Below are positions 1 to 8,549 of a stretch of 64,000 nt of DNA, piece after piece. The first letter of the stretch is position 1, and each line of letters begins with the position of its first letter. The notes under the pieces are model-generated. The model searched no databases, was not told the DNA's origin, and saw nothing but the letters and a program-made list of their open reading frames with translations. The DNA lies in assembly GCF_900115345.1 (NCBI RefSeq), contig NZ_FOWC01000003.1:186001-250000 (forward strand), read 5' to 3'. A program made the translations under genes and the position numbers. This stretch comes from Amycolatopsis rubida (GTDB lineage: Bacteria; Actinomycetota; Actinomycetes; Mycobacteriales; Pseudonocardiaceae).

Positions 1-829
1 TGTCGATCACGCCCTGGTCGTCGTCGGCCGGTCCGTCGAGGCTGTCGCGCGCGTCGGACAGCTTGACCGATGCCTTGCGCGGGTCGGTGCTGAACAGGCC
101 GCTGCCGAGCAGCCCGCTGCCGCGCTGGTAGAGCGCGCTGCGGATGGTTCCGGCGTGGTAGGCCTCCACGGCCAGGATCCCGGCCGCCGCTTCGAGATAG
201 GTTTTGTTGGTGATCAGCGGGGCGGCTCCCTTGTAGGCGGTCACGCCGACGTCCTCGAACAGGAACGCCGCGAGGAGGAAATTCTCCTCGCAGGCGAAGG
301 CGTCGAAGGAGTGCCCCTTTTTCACGATTCCCGCGGCTTGTGCGGCGGCGGTGAAACTGGACTGCAGGTCGATCGCCGGCCGGCTGACCGCGGCCGAACC
401 GAGCGCGGTCCGCAGGAATTGGACGTGCGCTTTCTCGTCGCCGGCGATTTCCTGCGCGTACTGCCGCGCGGCCCGGGTTTCGAACCGCACCGCCCGTCCG
501 CCGGTCACGCCGCCGCGGGTGCCGGTGCCGGTGGTCATCGAGTCGGCCAGCCCCCGCCCGGTCACGGCGTGCAGATAGAACTCGGCTTCGAGGTACTCCA
601 GGTTGAGCGCGAAGTTGAGCACCGCGCCGTCGCTCACCTCGCCGGAGTCTTGCGCGACCGGGGCGGCACCGCGGACGGCGGCCGCGGCGGGGTTCGTGAG
701 GCCGCCGAGCCCGAGAGCGCCGGCCACGCCGAGCCCGGTCATGCCGGCGGCTTGCAGGAAATTGCGTCGGTCCTGAGAATTTTCCGCGCTCCGGGCGATC
801 ATCGAGGCGGCATAACGGGTGCCAAACAC
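1..829 (-). CDS. Ferritin-like domain protein with Tat signal (partial, runs off left edge)
   Basis: The first 276 codons are inside the window and the 3' end is missing. GTG at 829 is chosen because GGAG lies about seven bases upstream. The N-terminus carries a twin-arginine type motif ([10 protein letters not shown]) followed by a Gly/Ala/Leu-rich stretch, so Tat export is likely. The mature part has the ferritin-like pattern of acidic helices: [24 protein letters not shown], then a late AVEAYHAG. These place Glu and His residues as expected for a di-iron four-helix bundle (ferritin-like family PF13668, known members are often exported). The metal role is inferred from those residues; no substrate is known. 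It is divergent from the CDGSH gene at 1140, which suggests an iron/redox theme. Confidence 0.88.
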   Translation of the reverse strand, partial: MFGTRYAASMIARSAENSQDRRNFLQAAGMTGLGVAGALGLGGLTNPAAAAVRGAAPVAQDSGEVSDGAVLNFALNLEYLEAEFYLHAVTGRGLADSMTTGTGTRGGVTGGRAVRFETRAARQYAQEIAGDEKAHVQFLRTALGSAAVSRPAIDLQSSFTAAAQAAGIVKKGHSFDAFACEENFLLAAFLFEDVGVTAYKGAAPLITNKTYLEAAAGILAVEAYHAGTIRSALYQRGSGLLGSGLFSTDPRKASVKLSDARDSLDGPADDDQGVID

Positions 830-950
830 GGGCGATCTCCTTCCCGCCCGGCGCGAACGCCGGACGTGCCCGCACGGACAGCCGCCCGCGCGGGTATGGC
901 CTTCGTGGACTGTCCTGCTTCGTCGCCGGGAGCGGTTTGGACGGGTCAGT

Positions 951-964
951 CCCCCGATCGGGGG
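951..964. promoter_or_regulatory. Perfect 14-bp palindrome in the divergent intergenic region
   Basis: The 310-bp gap between the ferritin-like gene (start 829, minus) and the CDGSH gene (start 1140, plus) contains no gene. It holds the perfect palindrome CCCCCGATCGGGGG. Its place between two divergent genes fits a shared operator, but no regulator is encoded next to it, so the role is only a guess. Confidence 0.3.
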
Positions 965-1139
965 TACGGCCGCGGAAAAAGCACAACGCACTACCCGATT
1001 CTTCTCCGTTCACACTCTTTTCGGGAAAGAAAAAGTGTTCCCGGCCTTTTCGCGACGTCGCGGGCGACGGCTGCCGCAGCACGGATCCCGAGGCGCGGTG
1101 AACCGCATGACCGCGGTGCGGCCGGGGTACCCGGGGCGG

Positions 1140-1358
1140 ATGAACGAGAATCCGTCCGGCGCGACCGTGACGCTGTACGAGGACGGGCCGCTGCTGCTGC
1201 GCGGCGACGTCGAGATCCGCTCACAGGACGGCGTAGTCATCGATCCCGGACGAAGCACCGTGGCGTTGTGCCGGTGCGGTCTGTCCGCGGTCAAGCCGTT
1301 CTGCGACGGCACCCACAAGGTCCGCGGGTTCCGCGCCGCCGGCGGCGATCAGCGCTGA
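1140..1358 (+). CDS. CDGSH iron-sulfur domain protein
   Basis: This small protein (72 aa) carries the complete CDGSH signature CRCGLSAVKPFCDGTH: three Cys and one His that bind a [2Fe-2S] cluster in the mitoNEET-type family. The usual role is electron or cluster transfer in the cytosol. ATG at 1140 starts MNENPSGATVTLYEDGPLLL, typical of bacterial single-domain members; an upstream GTG at 1098 is possible but adds an atypical tail. The last 138 bases overlap, on the opposite strand, the 3' end of the iron-containing redox enzyme gene (1221-2345), so the two genes converge with a long antisense overlap. Such proteins are often found beside iron-containing redox enzymes in actinobacteria, which supports a shared function. 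Confidence 0.9.
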   Translation: MNENPSGATVTLYEDGPLLLRGDVEIRSQDGVVIDPGRSTVALCRCGLSAVKPFCDGTHKVRGFRAAGGDQR

Positions 1359-2345
1359 GCCCGGCGCCGGGAGCAGGGAAGGCTGATCGTCGTCCCAGCG
1401 CGTCAGCAGCGTCCGGCCGAACTCCGCTTCCACCGCCAGCGCGCACGCCGCTCCGAAGAGGATGTCCGCCGCGGCGGACGGGTTCTCCTCGGCGAACGTG
1501 CCGCACAAGTCGTGCGCGGCGACCTGTTCGTGCACCGCGTCGGCTTCGACGTGCACGTCGAAGAACCGGGTCGCGTCGTCGTCTCCGCCTAGGCGGCGCA
1601 ATCCGTTGCCGTAACGCCGGTTCGGCAGTGACGACGTCATCTCGAACGCCGCGAGGTGGCCCAGGGACGCGCCGAGCCACCGGCGGTGGAACCCGAACAA
1701 CGACATCAGATTGCTGACAGCCAAGGTCGTCGCCGGTGCGCGGTCGACGTAGTGGCCGTAGCCGTCGTCGAGCGCGAGGGCGCGCATGGTGGTGCGGAAG
1801 AGTTCGGAGTGCATGCGGTCGAGACGGCCCTGCCCGTATTCGTCGGTCTGGATTTCCAGCAGGGCGACCTTGGCCGCGCCGGACAGGCGGGGGATGGCCC
1901 AGCTGTGCGGATCGGCTTCCTTCAGGTGGTACACCGAACGGTGCGCGACGAACTCGCGGAACTGGCCCCTGCTTGCGTTGCGCTGCAGGAATTTCGCCAG
2001 CGACGGCCCGTCGTCGGCCCGGACCAGTTCGGCGAGGGCGCCCGGCACGCCCTCCGGCCGCGCGGAGCGGGGCGGGGCGAGTTCGCGCAGACCGGCTGCC
2101 CAGCGTCGTTCCAGCCGCCGTCTCAGCCCGGTGACGAATCCGGCGTGCTCCCACTCCGCGTCGACGCCGTCGAAGCCGCGGTAGGCCAGCTCGTAGCAGA
2201 TCCACAGGGTCAGCTGCAGATCGTCGTCGTGAAGCACCGGCTGCCCGCTGTCCGGCACGGACCGCGCGGGAGTGTCCGCCGGCGGACGGCGGAGCCGGTC
2301 GGCGACTTCGGCGCTCAACGGGCCGCGGGGTTGGGGCAACCGCAT
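1221..2345 (-). CDS. Iron-containing redox enzyme family protein (haem-oxygenase fold)
   Basis: This 374-residue protein resembles the haem-oxygenase-like iron enzymes (PF14518 type, non-haem di-iron). The C-terminal two thirds are helical with conserved acidic and His residues: VAHRSVYHLKEADPHSW, LLEIQTDEYGQGR, LAAFEMTSSLPNRR and FFDVHVEADAVHEQVA, where E, H and D side chains are expected to hold iron. The frame is open to 2396, but ATG at 2345 is preceded by AGGAGG five bases away, so the start is set there. The reaction cannot be told; family members oxidise or cleave small organic substrates. Its 3' end runs under the CDGSH gene on the other strand. Confidence 0.85.
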   Translation of the reverse strand: MRLPQPRGPLSAEVADRLRRPPADTPARSVPDSGQPVLHDDDLQLTLWICYELAYRGFDGVDAEWEHAGFVTGLRRRLERRWAAGLRELAPPRSARPEGVPGALAELVRADDGPSLAKFLQRNASRGQFREFVAHRSVYHLKEADPHSWAIPRLSGAAKVALLEIQTDEYGQGRLDRMHSELFRTTMRALALDDGYGHYVDRAPATTLAVSNLMSLFGFHRRWLGASLGHLAAFEMTSSLPNRRYGNGLRRLGGDDDATRFFDVHVEADAVHEQVAAHDLCGTFAEENPSAAADILFGAACALAVEAEFGRTLLTRWDDDQPSLLPAPGSALIAAGGAEPADLVGAVAERLDRGQTAPAQRHGASSGIDDYAVL

Positions 2346-2500
2346 GGAACCTCCTGGGATCGCTGGGCCCCGGATACCCGCGCACGGAGGTTTCACTCCA
2401 TTGCCGGGCGCGCGCCCGGCAACCGACGCGCGGAAAAGAACTCCGGCTTCCGGGAGACCTGCCGGTTTCCGGCCGCCGGGCAGCGGGTAGGCCCGCGGGT

Positions 2501-3571
2501 ATGCGCATTGTGATCACCGGGGCGAGCGGCAATCTGGGCACGGCCCTGCTGCGCGCCCTGGAACCGGGCTGCGAGATCGTCGGCGTGGCGCGCCGGACGC
2601 CTGGTCGCGAAGCCGAGCCGTACTCGCGCGCGAAGTGGCAGCCGCTCGACGTCGGCGAACCTGGGGCAGCCCGGCGGCTCGCCGAGGTCTTCGCCGGAGC
2701 CGACGCGGTGGTGCACCTGGCATGGGCGATCTCGCCCGCGTGGGACAGCCCGCCGATGTGGCGCACCAACGACCACGGCACCCGCCACGTCCTGGAGGCC
2801 GTTGCCAAGGCCGGCGTGGGGCACCTCGTGTGCGCGTCGTCGGTGGCCGCGTACTCGCCGGGACCGAGGGATCAGAAGGTCGCCGAGGACTGGCCGCGCG
2901 GCGGAATCGAGGCCAGCGCGTACAGCCGGGGAAAGGCCGGCCTGGAGACGATGCTGGACGGTTTCTCTTCGGCGCACGCCGAGGTGGCCGTTGCTCGGAT
3001 CCGTCCCTGCGCGGTGGTGCAGCGGACGGCGGCGGGGGAGTTCGCCCGGTGGACGCTCGGGCCGCTGGTGCCGCAGCGGATGATCGGCGGGCGGCTTCTG
3101 CCGGTGCCGCTGTGGGCGGGGCTGCGCGCCCAGGCGGTGCACGCGGACGACGTCGCCGAAGCCATCCGGCTCGTCTTGGGCCGCCGCGCACGCGGCGCGT
3201 TCAACATCGCCGCCGAGGACGTCCTCGACGCCGCCGCGCTCGGGCGGCTGCTGGGCGGCAGGCGCGTGCCGGCGGCCAAACGCGTCGTGCGGACGGTCGT
3301 CCGGGCGGGGTGGCGCGCCGGGCTGCAGCCGCTGCACCCGGGATGGCTGGAGCTGGCCGACCGAGCCGCGCTGGTGGACACCGCACACGCCAAGAGCAAG
3401 CTAGGCTGGCAGCCGCGGCACAGCTCCGCCGAAGCGATCCAGGAGCTGGTGGCGGGTCTGCGCGGGCACGACCGCGGGCAGTCCGCTCCGCTGGCCCCGC
3501 CGCAGCCCGGTTTCCTGGACCGTGCCCGGGCGCTGACCCGCGGCCGGCCGGCCCGTCAGTCGCAGGACTGA
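2501..3571 (+). CDS. NAD-dependent epimerase/dehydratase (extended SDR)
   Basis: The protein (356 aa) starts MRIVITGASGNLGTALLRAL, with the Rossmann glycine motif TGASGNLG at residues 7-14. The active-site YxxxK pair appears in ASAYSRGKAGLE near residue 145, and HLAWAIS matches the fourth strand of extended SDRs. It therefore binds NAD(P) and acts on a nucleotide-sugar- or steroid-like substrate that cannot be named. The stop is only four bases from the GTG of the FAD oxidoreductase gene, so the two are an operon. The C-terminal 30 residues are Pro/Arg-rich and probably disordered. Confidence 0.88.
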   Translation: MRIVITGASGNLGTALLRALEPGCEIVGVARRTPGREAEPYSRAKWQPLDVGEPGAARRLAEVFAGADAVVHLAWAISPAWDSPPMWRTNDHGTRHVLEAVAKAGVGHLVCASSVAAYSPGPRDQKVAEDWPRGGIEASAYSRGKAGLETMLDGFSSAHAEVAVARIRPCAVVQRTAAGEFARWTLGPLVPQRMIGGRLLPVPLWAGLRAQAVHADDVAEAIRLVLGRRARGAFNIAAEDVLDAAALGRLLGGRRVPAAKRVVRTVVRAGWRAGLQPLHPGWLELADRAALVDTAHAKSKLGWQPRHSSAEAIQELVAGLRGHDRGQSAPLAPPQPGFLDRARALTRGRPARQSQD

Positions 3572-3575
3572 GCCG

Positions 3576-5156
3576 GTGCACTCCGTCGACGCGATCGTCA
3601 TCGGGGCCGGCCACAACGGACTGGTCGCCGCGAATCTCCTCGCCGACGAGGGCTGGGACGTCCTGGTCCTCGAGCACCAGCCCGAACCGGGCGGCGCGGT
3701 GCGCACCGGGGAGATCACCGCCCCCGGCTTCCGCTCCGACCTGTGCGCGGCTTTCTTCCCGCTCGGCTTCGCCTCGCCGGTGCTGACCGGGCTGGGCTTG
3801 GCGGAACACGGCCTGCGGTGGCGGCACGCCCCGGACGCGCTCGCGCACGTGTTCCCGGACGGCCGCTGCGCCGTGCTTTCGCGCGATATCGACCGCACCG
3901 CCGAATCCATCGCACGCTTCGCGCGAGCTGACGAGAAATCCTGGCGCGCTCTCTTCCGGCAGTGGCAGGGGCTCCGAGACGATCTGCTCGCGGCACTGTT
4001 CACCCCGTTTCCGCCGGTGCGGTCCGGACTCCGGCTGCTGCGCCGCACCGGCACGGCGGAAGCACTGCGGCTGGCCCGGATGCTCACGCTGCCCGCCCGC
4101 CGGTTCGCCCGGGAACACTTCGACGGCGAGGGCGCGCGGCTGCTGCTGTCGGGCAACGCCGCGCACAGCGACCTGTCCGTGGACAACGCGGGCAGCGCGG
4201 TCTTCGGCTGGCTGCTCGGAATGCTGGCGCAGGACGTCGGATTCCCGGTGCCCGAGGGCGGTGCGGCAGAGCTGGTTGCCGCGCTGGTGCGGAGACTGGA
4301 GTCCAGGGGCGGAACTGTCCATTGTGGAGAGTCAGTGTCCGGGGTGCTGGTCTCCGGCGGCAGGGCGGCCGGGGTACGCCGCGCGGACGGAGAGCTGATC
4401 CGGGCGCGCAAGGCAGTGCTGGCGGATGTGCCGGCACCCGCGCTGTACGGACGGCTGGTCGATCCGGAGTGGCTTCCGTCGCGACTGCTGGCGGATCTGA
4501 AGGCGTTCGAATGGGACAGTGCGACGGTGAAGGTCGACTGGGCGCTGTCCGGCCCGATCCCGTGGACTGCCGGGGACGTCCGCGGCGCAGGCACCGTGCA
4601 CCTCGGCAGCGGCGAAGACGGGCTGTCCGCTTTCGGCGCCGCGCTGGCGCGGGACCAGGTGCCGGAGCATCCGTTCGTCCTGCTGGGCCAGATGACCACG
4701 GCGGACCCGTCCCGCTCCCCGGCCGGCACGGAAGCGGTGTGGGCGTACACGCATCTTCCGCGCGGCTGCGACGCTGCGACGGTGCGGCGGCAGGCTGAGC
4801 GCGTCGAGGAGACGGTGGAACGCAGCGCGCCGGGATTCCGGGACCTGATCCTGGCCCGGAACGTGCAGGGCCCGGCCGATCTCGCCGCGCACGACGCCAA
4901 CCTCGCCGGCGGCGCCATCAACGGCGGCACCACCGCGATCCACCAGCAGCTGTTCTTCCGGCCCGTGCCCGGTCTCGGCCGCGCGGACACGCCGGTGGAC
5001 CGCTTGTTCCTCGCCGGATCCGCCGCGCACCCGGGCGGCGCGGTGCACGGCGGCCCCGGCGCGAACGCGGCGCGCGCGGCGCTGGCTCGTGACCACGTGC
5101 TCGGCGGGGGCTACGCGGCACTCGTCCGCGCGGCGAACCGGGCCGTCTACGGCTGA
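3576..5156 (+). CDS. NAD(P)/FAD-dependent oxidoreductase, phytoene desaturase family
   Basis: The N-terminus holds the dinucleotide-binding motif GAGHNGLVAANLLADEGWDV followed by VLEHQPEPGGAVRT, the usual opening of CrtI/phytoene-desaturase-like flavoproteins. The 526-aa length and the C-terminal GGAVHGGPGANAAR (FAD-contact segment) agree. These enzymes desaturate or isomerise polyprenoid, carotenoid or similar lipids. No crtB or crtE lies nearby, so a classical carotenoid role is not supported. The GTG start follows the SDR gene by four bases. The last 10 bases overlap the end of the convergent SRPBCC gene. Confidence 0.88.
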   Translation: MHSVDAIVIGAGHNGLVAANLLADEGWDVLVLEHQPEPGGAVRTGEITAPGFRSDLCAAFFPLGFASPVLTGLGLAEHGLRWRHAPDALAHVFPDGRCAVLSRDIDRTAESIARFARADEKSWRALFRQWQGLRDDLLAALFTPFPPVRSGLRLLRRTGTAEALRLARMLTLPARRFAREHFDGEGARLLLSGNAAHSDLSVDNAGSAVFGWLLGMLAQDVGFPVPEGGAAELVAALVRRLESRGGTVHCGESVSGVLVSGGRAAGVRRADGELIRARKAVLADVPAPALYGRLVDPEWLPSRLLADLKAFEWDSATVKVDWALSGPIPWTAGDVRGAGTVHLGSGEDGLSAFGAALARDQVPEHPFVLLGQMTTADPSRSPAGTEAVWAYTHLPRGCDAATVRRQAERVEETVERSAPGFRDLILARNVQGPADLAAHDANLAGGAINGGTTAIHQQLFFRPVPGLGRADTPVDRLFLAGSAAHPGGAVHGGPGANAARAALARDHVLGGGYAALVRAANRAVYG

Positions 5157-5599
5157 CTCCGCCCCGCCCGCCCGGCCGCCAGGTCCGAGAGCCGGGCGAG
5201 CGATTCCTCGTTGCGCGGCGACAGCAGCAGCCGCTGCAGGCTTTCCGGGAGGAGCCCGCCGATTCCGGTGCGGACAGTCTCGGCCATCCGTACCAGCGTC
5301 TCGCCGTCCCCGTGCGGGGCCAAGATGATCGTGATGTCGGCGGTGCCGAGGATGCCGCCGCGCGCCTCCAGGAAGAGCGAAACCCGCGGTACGACCGCCT
5401 GCACCGAAGTGGTGTCCTCCAGTTGCAGCGGCCAGGCGCCGACACTGTGGTGGATCCGGGCGCCCTCGGCGGGCCAGCCGTCGTCGACAGCACGGATGTG
5501 GGAGCTGCCCACGACCCAGCCGGCGTAGGACCAGCCGTCCGCGAGCACGTCGAAAACCGTCTCGGGCGGGACCGGAACAACGCGGCTGACTTCGATCAT
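5147..5599 (-). CDS. SRPBCC family protein
   Basis: This 150-aa protein opens MIEVSRVVPVPPETVFDVLADG, the characteristic first strand and helix of the START/Bet v 1-like (SRPBCC, polyketide cyclase) fold. SWYAGWVVGSS-like text (YAGWVVGSSHI) and RIHHSVGAWPL continue the family pattern. Such proteins bind hydrophobic ligands; no catalytic residue can be assigned. Its 3' end overlaps the oxidoreductase by 10 bases and its 5' end faces the desaturase gene across about 200 bp. A role alongside these lipid genes is inferred from position only. Confidence 0.85.
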   Translation of the reverse strand: MIEVSRVVPVPPETVFDVLADGWSYAGWVVGSSHIRAVDDGWPAEGARIHHSVGAWPLQLEDTTSVQAVVPRVSLFLEARGGILGTADITIILAPHGDGETLVRMAETVRTGIGGLLPESLQRLLLSPRNEESLARLSDLAAGRAGRSQP

Positions 5600-5808
5600 C
5601 GGGTATCTCCTCGTTCCGGGACCGGCGGCCGGAGCATCGGGTTCCCGCCACCGGACGGGGCAAACACCCGGCCGGCGCTCGCGCGTGCGGCACCGGGTCC
5701 GCGTCCCGTGCCGCGCGGCCTTGTTTGGGGCTTCGCCGGGGAGGGAATCCGCGCAGCAGAAGCGGTCGCCCCAGTCCCCGGCGCCACCGGACTCGGGGAA
5801 GGACGCCT

Positions 5809-6861
5809 ATGCTCACGTCACCGGTGACTCCGCCGGCCAGGAACGACACCGCTGCCGCGGCGCCGCGCGACGAATTCGGCGCTCTCATCCGGCTCGTGCG
5901 GGGAGAGGGCCTGCTGGAGCGGCGTTATGGGTACTATGCGGTGAAAATCGTTCTCACCGCGCTCGCGCTGGCCGCCGGGTGCCTGGTGTTCGCCCTGCTG
6001 GGCGATTCGTGGTGGCAGCTGATCACCGCGGTGTTCTTCGCGGCGATGTTCACCCAGATCGCGTTCCTCGGCCATGACGCCGGGCACAACCAGATCTTCC
6101 GGACCGGACCGGCCAACGACCGCCTCGGCCGGGTGCTCGGCGGGGTCGTCGGGATCAGCTACGGCTGGTGGATGGGCAAGCACACCCGCCACCACGCCAA
6201 CCCCAACCACGAGGACGAGGACCCGGACCTCGACATCCCGTTGCTCGCGTTCACCCGCGGGCAGTCGCGCGAGCGCAGCGGGCTCGTGCGCTGGACGGCC
6301 AAGCACCAGGCGGCGCTGTTCTTTCCGCTGCTGCTGCTGGAAGGGCTGAACCTGCACTGGGCCGGCGTCGAAGCCGCGTGGCGCGGGGAAATCGCGGCGC
6401 GCCGGACGGAAGCGGTTCTGCTGCTCGTGCATGCCGCCGTATACCTCACCGCGGTGTTCGTGGTGCTGTCCCCGCCGGTGGCGATCGCGTTCATCGCCGT
6501 CCATCAGGGACTGTGGGGGGTGTACATGGGCTGCTCGTTCGCGCCCGGGCACAAGGGCATGCCCACTTACGTCCGGGAGACCAGGCCGGACTTCCTGACC
6601 CGGCAGGTCCTCACCAGCCGCAACGTCCGCGGCGGCCGCTGCGTCGATTTCGCCCTCGGCGGCCTGAACTACCAGATCGAGCACCACCTGTTTCCCGGCA
6701 TGCCGCGTGCCAACCTTCGCCGCGCGCAACCTCTGGTCCGCGCGTTCTGCACCGAGCGCGGCATCGAGTACGCCGAGTGCGGCCTGCTCACGACCTACCG
6801 GCACGTGCTCAAGCACCTGCACGACGTAAGCGCCCCGCTCCGCGCGAAGAGTGCCGCCTGA
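5809..6861 (+). CDS. Membrane fatty acid desaturase
   Basis: The protein (350 aa) has the three histidine boxes of membrane di-iron desaturases: GHDAGHNQ near residue 85, KHTRHHANPNHEDED near 122, and QIEHHLFP near 285. Hydrophobic pairs of helices lie before and between the boxes (for example VLTALALAAGCLVFALLGDSW-type text split around residue 50). The QxxHH third box is typical of the front-end/acyl-lipid group. ATG at 5809 is preferred over the longer frame from 5725 because AAGGA lies six bases upstream and the extra 28 residues are Arg-rich and unlike the family. It inserts a double bond into acyl chains in the membrane using O2. Confidence 0.92.
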   Translation: MLTSPVTPPARNDTAAAAPRDEFGALIRLVRGEGLLERRYGYYAVKIVLTALALAAGCLVFALLGDSWWQLITAVFFAAMFTQIAFLGHDAGHNQIFRTGPANDRLGRVLGGVVGISYGWWMGKHTRHHANPNHEDEDPDLDIPLLAFTRGQSRERSGLVRWTAKHQAALFFPLLLLEGLNLHWAGVEAAWRGEIAARRTEAVLLLVHAAVYLTAVFVVLSPPVAIAFIAVHQGLWGVYMGCSFAPGHKGMPTYVRETRPDFLTRQVLTSRNVRGGRCVDFALGGLNYQIEHHLFPGMPRANLRRAQPLVRAFCTERGIEYAECGLLTTYRHVLKHLHDVSAPLRAKSAA

Positions 6862-7005
6862 GATGGGCCCGCGCCGCAGCCCGGACCCGGCCGCTCCCGG
6901 GCGGCTGTCGCGCGCGGCCCGCCGGGCGGGGGCCAGTCCGGCGGCGAGGGCCGGGCGGTCCGGATTTCCCGTCCACACCGGGTGCGCTCCCGAGGAAGGA
7001 CTCCG

Positions 7006-8187
7006 GTGAAAATCGCCATGGTGTCCGAGCACGCCGGCCCGCTCGACGGGAACAGCGAGCACGTCGCCGCGCTTTCCGCCGCGCTGGCCGGGTGCGGGCA
7101 CGACGTGACTGTCTGCACGCGACGGGACAGCCGGAGCGCCCCGGACGAGGTGACGACGGCAGCGGGCTACCGGGTGCGGTACTTGCGGGCCGGCCCGCCG
7201 TGCCCGGTGCCGAGCGATGAGCTGCTGCCGCACCTGGGGGAGTTCGCCAGCCGGTTGCGCGGCGAGTGGGCGCTGCGGCGGCCGGATGTCGTGCACGCGC
7301 ACTTCTGGACGGCCTGCCTCGCCGCGGCGCTGGCCGCGAACGAGCACGGGATCCCGGTGGTGCAGACGTTCCGCACTCTCGGCATCGTGCAGCGGCGATG
7401 CCAGGGACGGGCGTACCCGGGCCCGCCGGACCGGATCCGCCTGGAGCGGATGCTCGGCCGCCGGGCCCACCGGGTCGTCGCGGCCTGTTCGGCGGAGATG
7501 TCCGAACTGGTCCGCCAGGGCGTGCCGCGGCATCGGATGACGGTCGTCCGGTCCGGAGTGGACTTGAGCCCGTTCCGAACGGACGGCACGACCGCGGAGC
7601 GGTTCGCGCCGCCGCGGCTGCTGGCAGTCGGGCGGTGGGCGCCGCGCGATGGGCTCGACCTCGCGATCGCCGCGCTGCCGCTGGTCCCGGGAACCGAGCT
7701 GGTGATCGCCGGCGACCCCGCCGCGCCCGCGCTCGGTCCCGAGGTACGGCGGTTGCACGGGCTGGCGGCCCGGCTCGGGGTGGCCGGCCGGGTGCGCCTG
7801 GCCGGCCAGGTCGCCCGCGAGGACCTGCCTGTCCTGATGCGCTCGGCGGACGCGGTGGTGTGCACCCCGTGGTACGAATCGTTCGGCGTCGCGGCGCTGG
7901 AGGCGATGGCGTGCGGTGTTCCGGTGGTCGCGACCGCCGTCGGCGTGCTCGCCGACGCCGTGGTCGACGACGTGACCGGGCGTCTGGTCCAGCCGGGCTC
8001 GCCGGAGAAGCTCGCGGCCTGCCTGCGTGCCCTGCTCGCCGAACCGGCCTGGCTGCATTCGCTCGGCGTGGCCGGCCGGGATCGCGCGCGCGTGTGCTAT
8101 TCCTGGGATCGCGTCGCGGCGGAAACCTTGCAGGCGTACGAGCACGCCGTGTCGGCCAGCGAGCTGAGCCAGGCTGCCGCGCAGTGA
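7006..8187 (+). CDS. Glycosyltransferase family 4 protein
   Basis: The 393-aa sequence follows the GT-B plan. The N-terminal Rossmann-like domain starts VKIAMVSEHAGPLDG and the C-terminal donor domain starts at about residue 205 (LLAVGRWAPRDGLDLAIAAL). The donor-binding signature ESFGVAALEAMACGVPVVAT has the EX7E pair of GT4 enzymes. It transfers an activated sugar to a lipid or other acceptor on the cytoplasmic face. The GTG start at 7006 follows GAGGAAGGA by five bases. It lies 144 bp behind the desaturase on the same strand, so glycolipid synthesis is a reasonable guess. Confidence 0.9.
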   Translation: MKIAMVSEHAGPLDGNSEHVAALSAALAGCGHDVTVCTRRDSRSAPDEVTTAAGYRVRYLRAGPPCPVPSDELLPHLGEFASRLRGEWALRRPDVVHAHFWTACLAAALAANEHGIPVVQTFRTLGIVQRRCQGRAYPGPPDRIRLERMLGRRAHRVVAACSAEMSELVRQGVPRHRMTVVRSGVDLSPFRTDGTTAERFAPPRLLAVGRWAPRDGLDLAIAALPLVPGTELVIAGDPAAPALGPEVRRLHGLAARLGVAGRVRLAGQVAREDLPVLMRSADAVVCTPWYESFGVAALEAMACGVPVVATAVGVLADAVVDDVTGRLVQPGSPEKLAACLRALLAEPAWLHSLGVAGRDRARVCYSWDRVAAETLQAYEHAVSASELSQAAAQ

Positions 8188-8549
8188 CGGCCGCCGGCGG
8201 ACAGGTCGCGTTCAGCGTCCCGGACGCGCGCTTGCCCGGCACCGCGGGCTTCTTCCCCGCAGGCCGCCGCCGAGCCGCGCCGGAACCGGAATGACGACCT
8301 TCCCTCCGGGGAATGCCAAGGACTTAGGCCGCAGGCCCCAGCCCGCTGTCCGTCCACGGAGACGCCACTGTCGCCGAATTGCCCGATGGACAACCCCTGC
8401 CCCCGTTTCCCCGGATTCCTCTCACGGACCGCAAACCCGCTCCCGCTGTCCGGCGGCGGCCTTCGGTCTGGGAAGCCGTGTGTCGATCGCACTTGGGGTG
8501 CCGCCTTACGGCCCTGTGTATGGGGGCGTCCGTCGCGCGGCGGCACGGC
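8188..8549. other. Gene-free convergent gap
   Basis: These 362 bp separate the 3' ends of the glycosyltransferase and the FUSC gene. Short frames are open, but none has family-like sequence or a good start. I see no clear terminator hairpin or repeat. Confidence 0.5.

Noticed and set aside
155-1717. Long plus-strand frame across the first genes
   Set aside because: It is antisense to the ferritin-like and iron enzyme genes and is rich in Arg/Gly/Pro with no family text.
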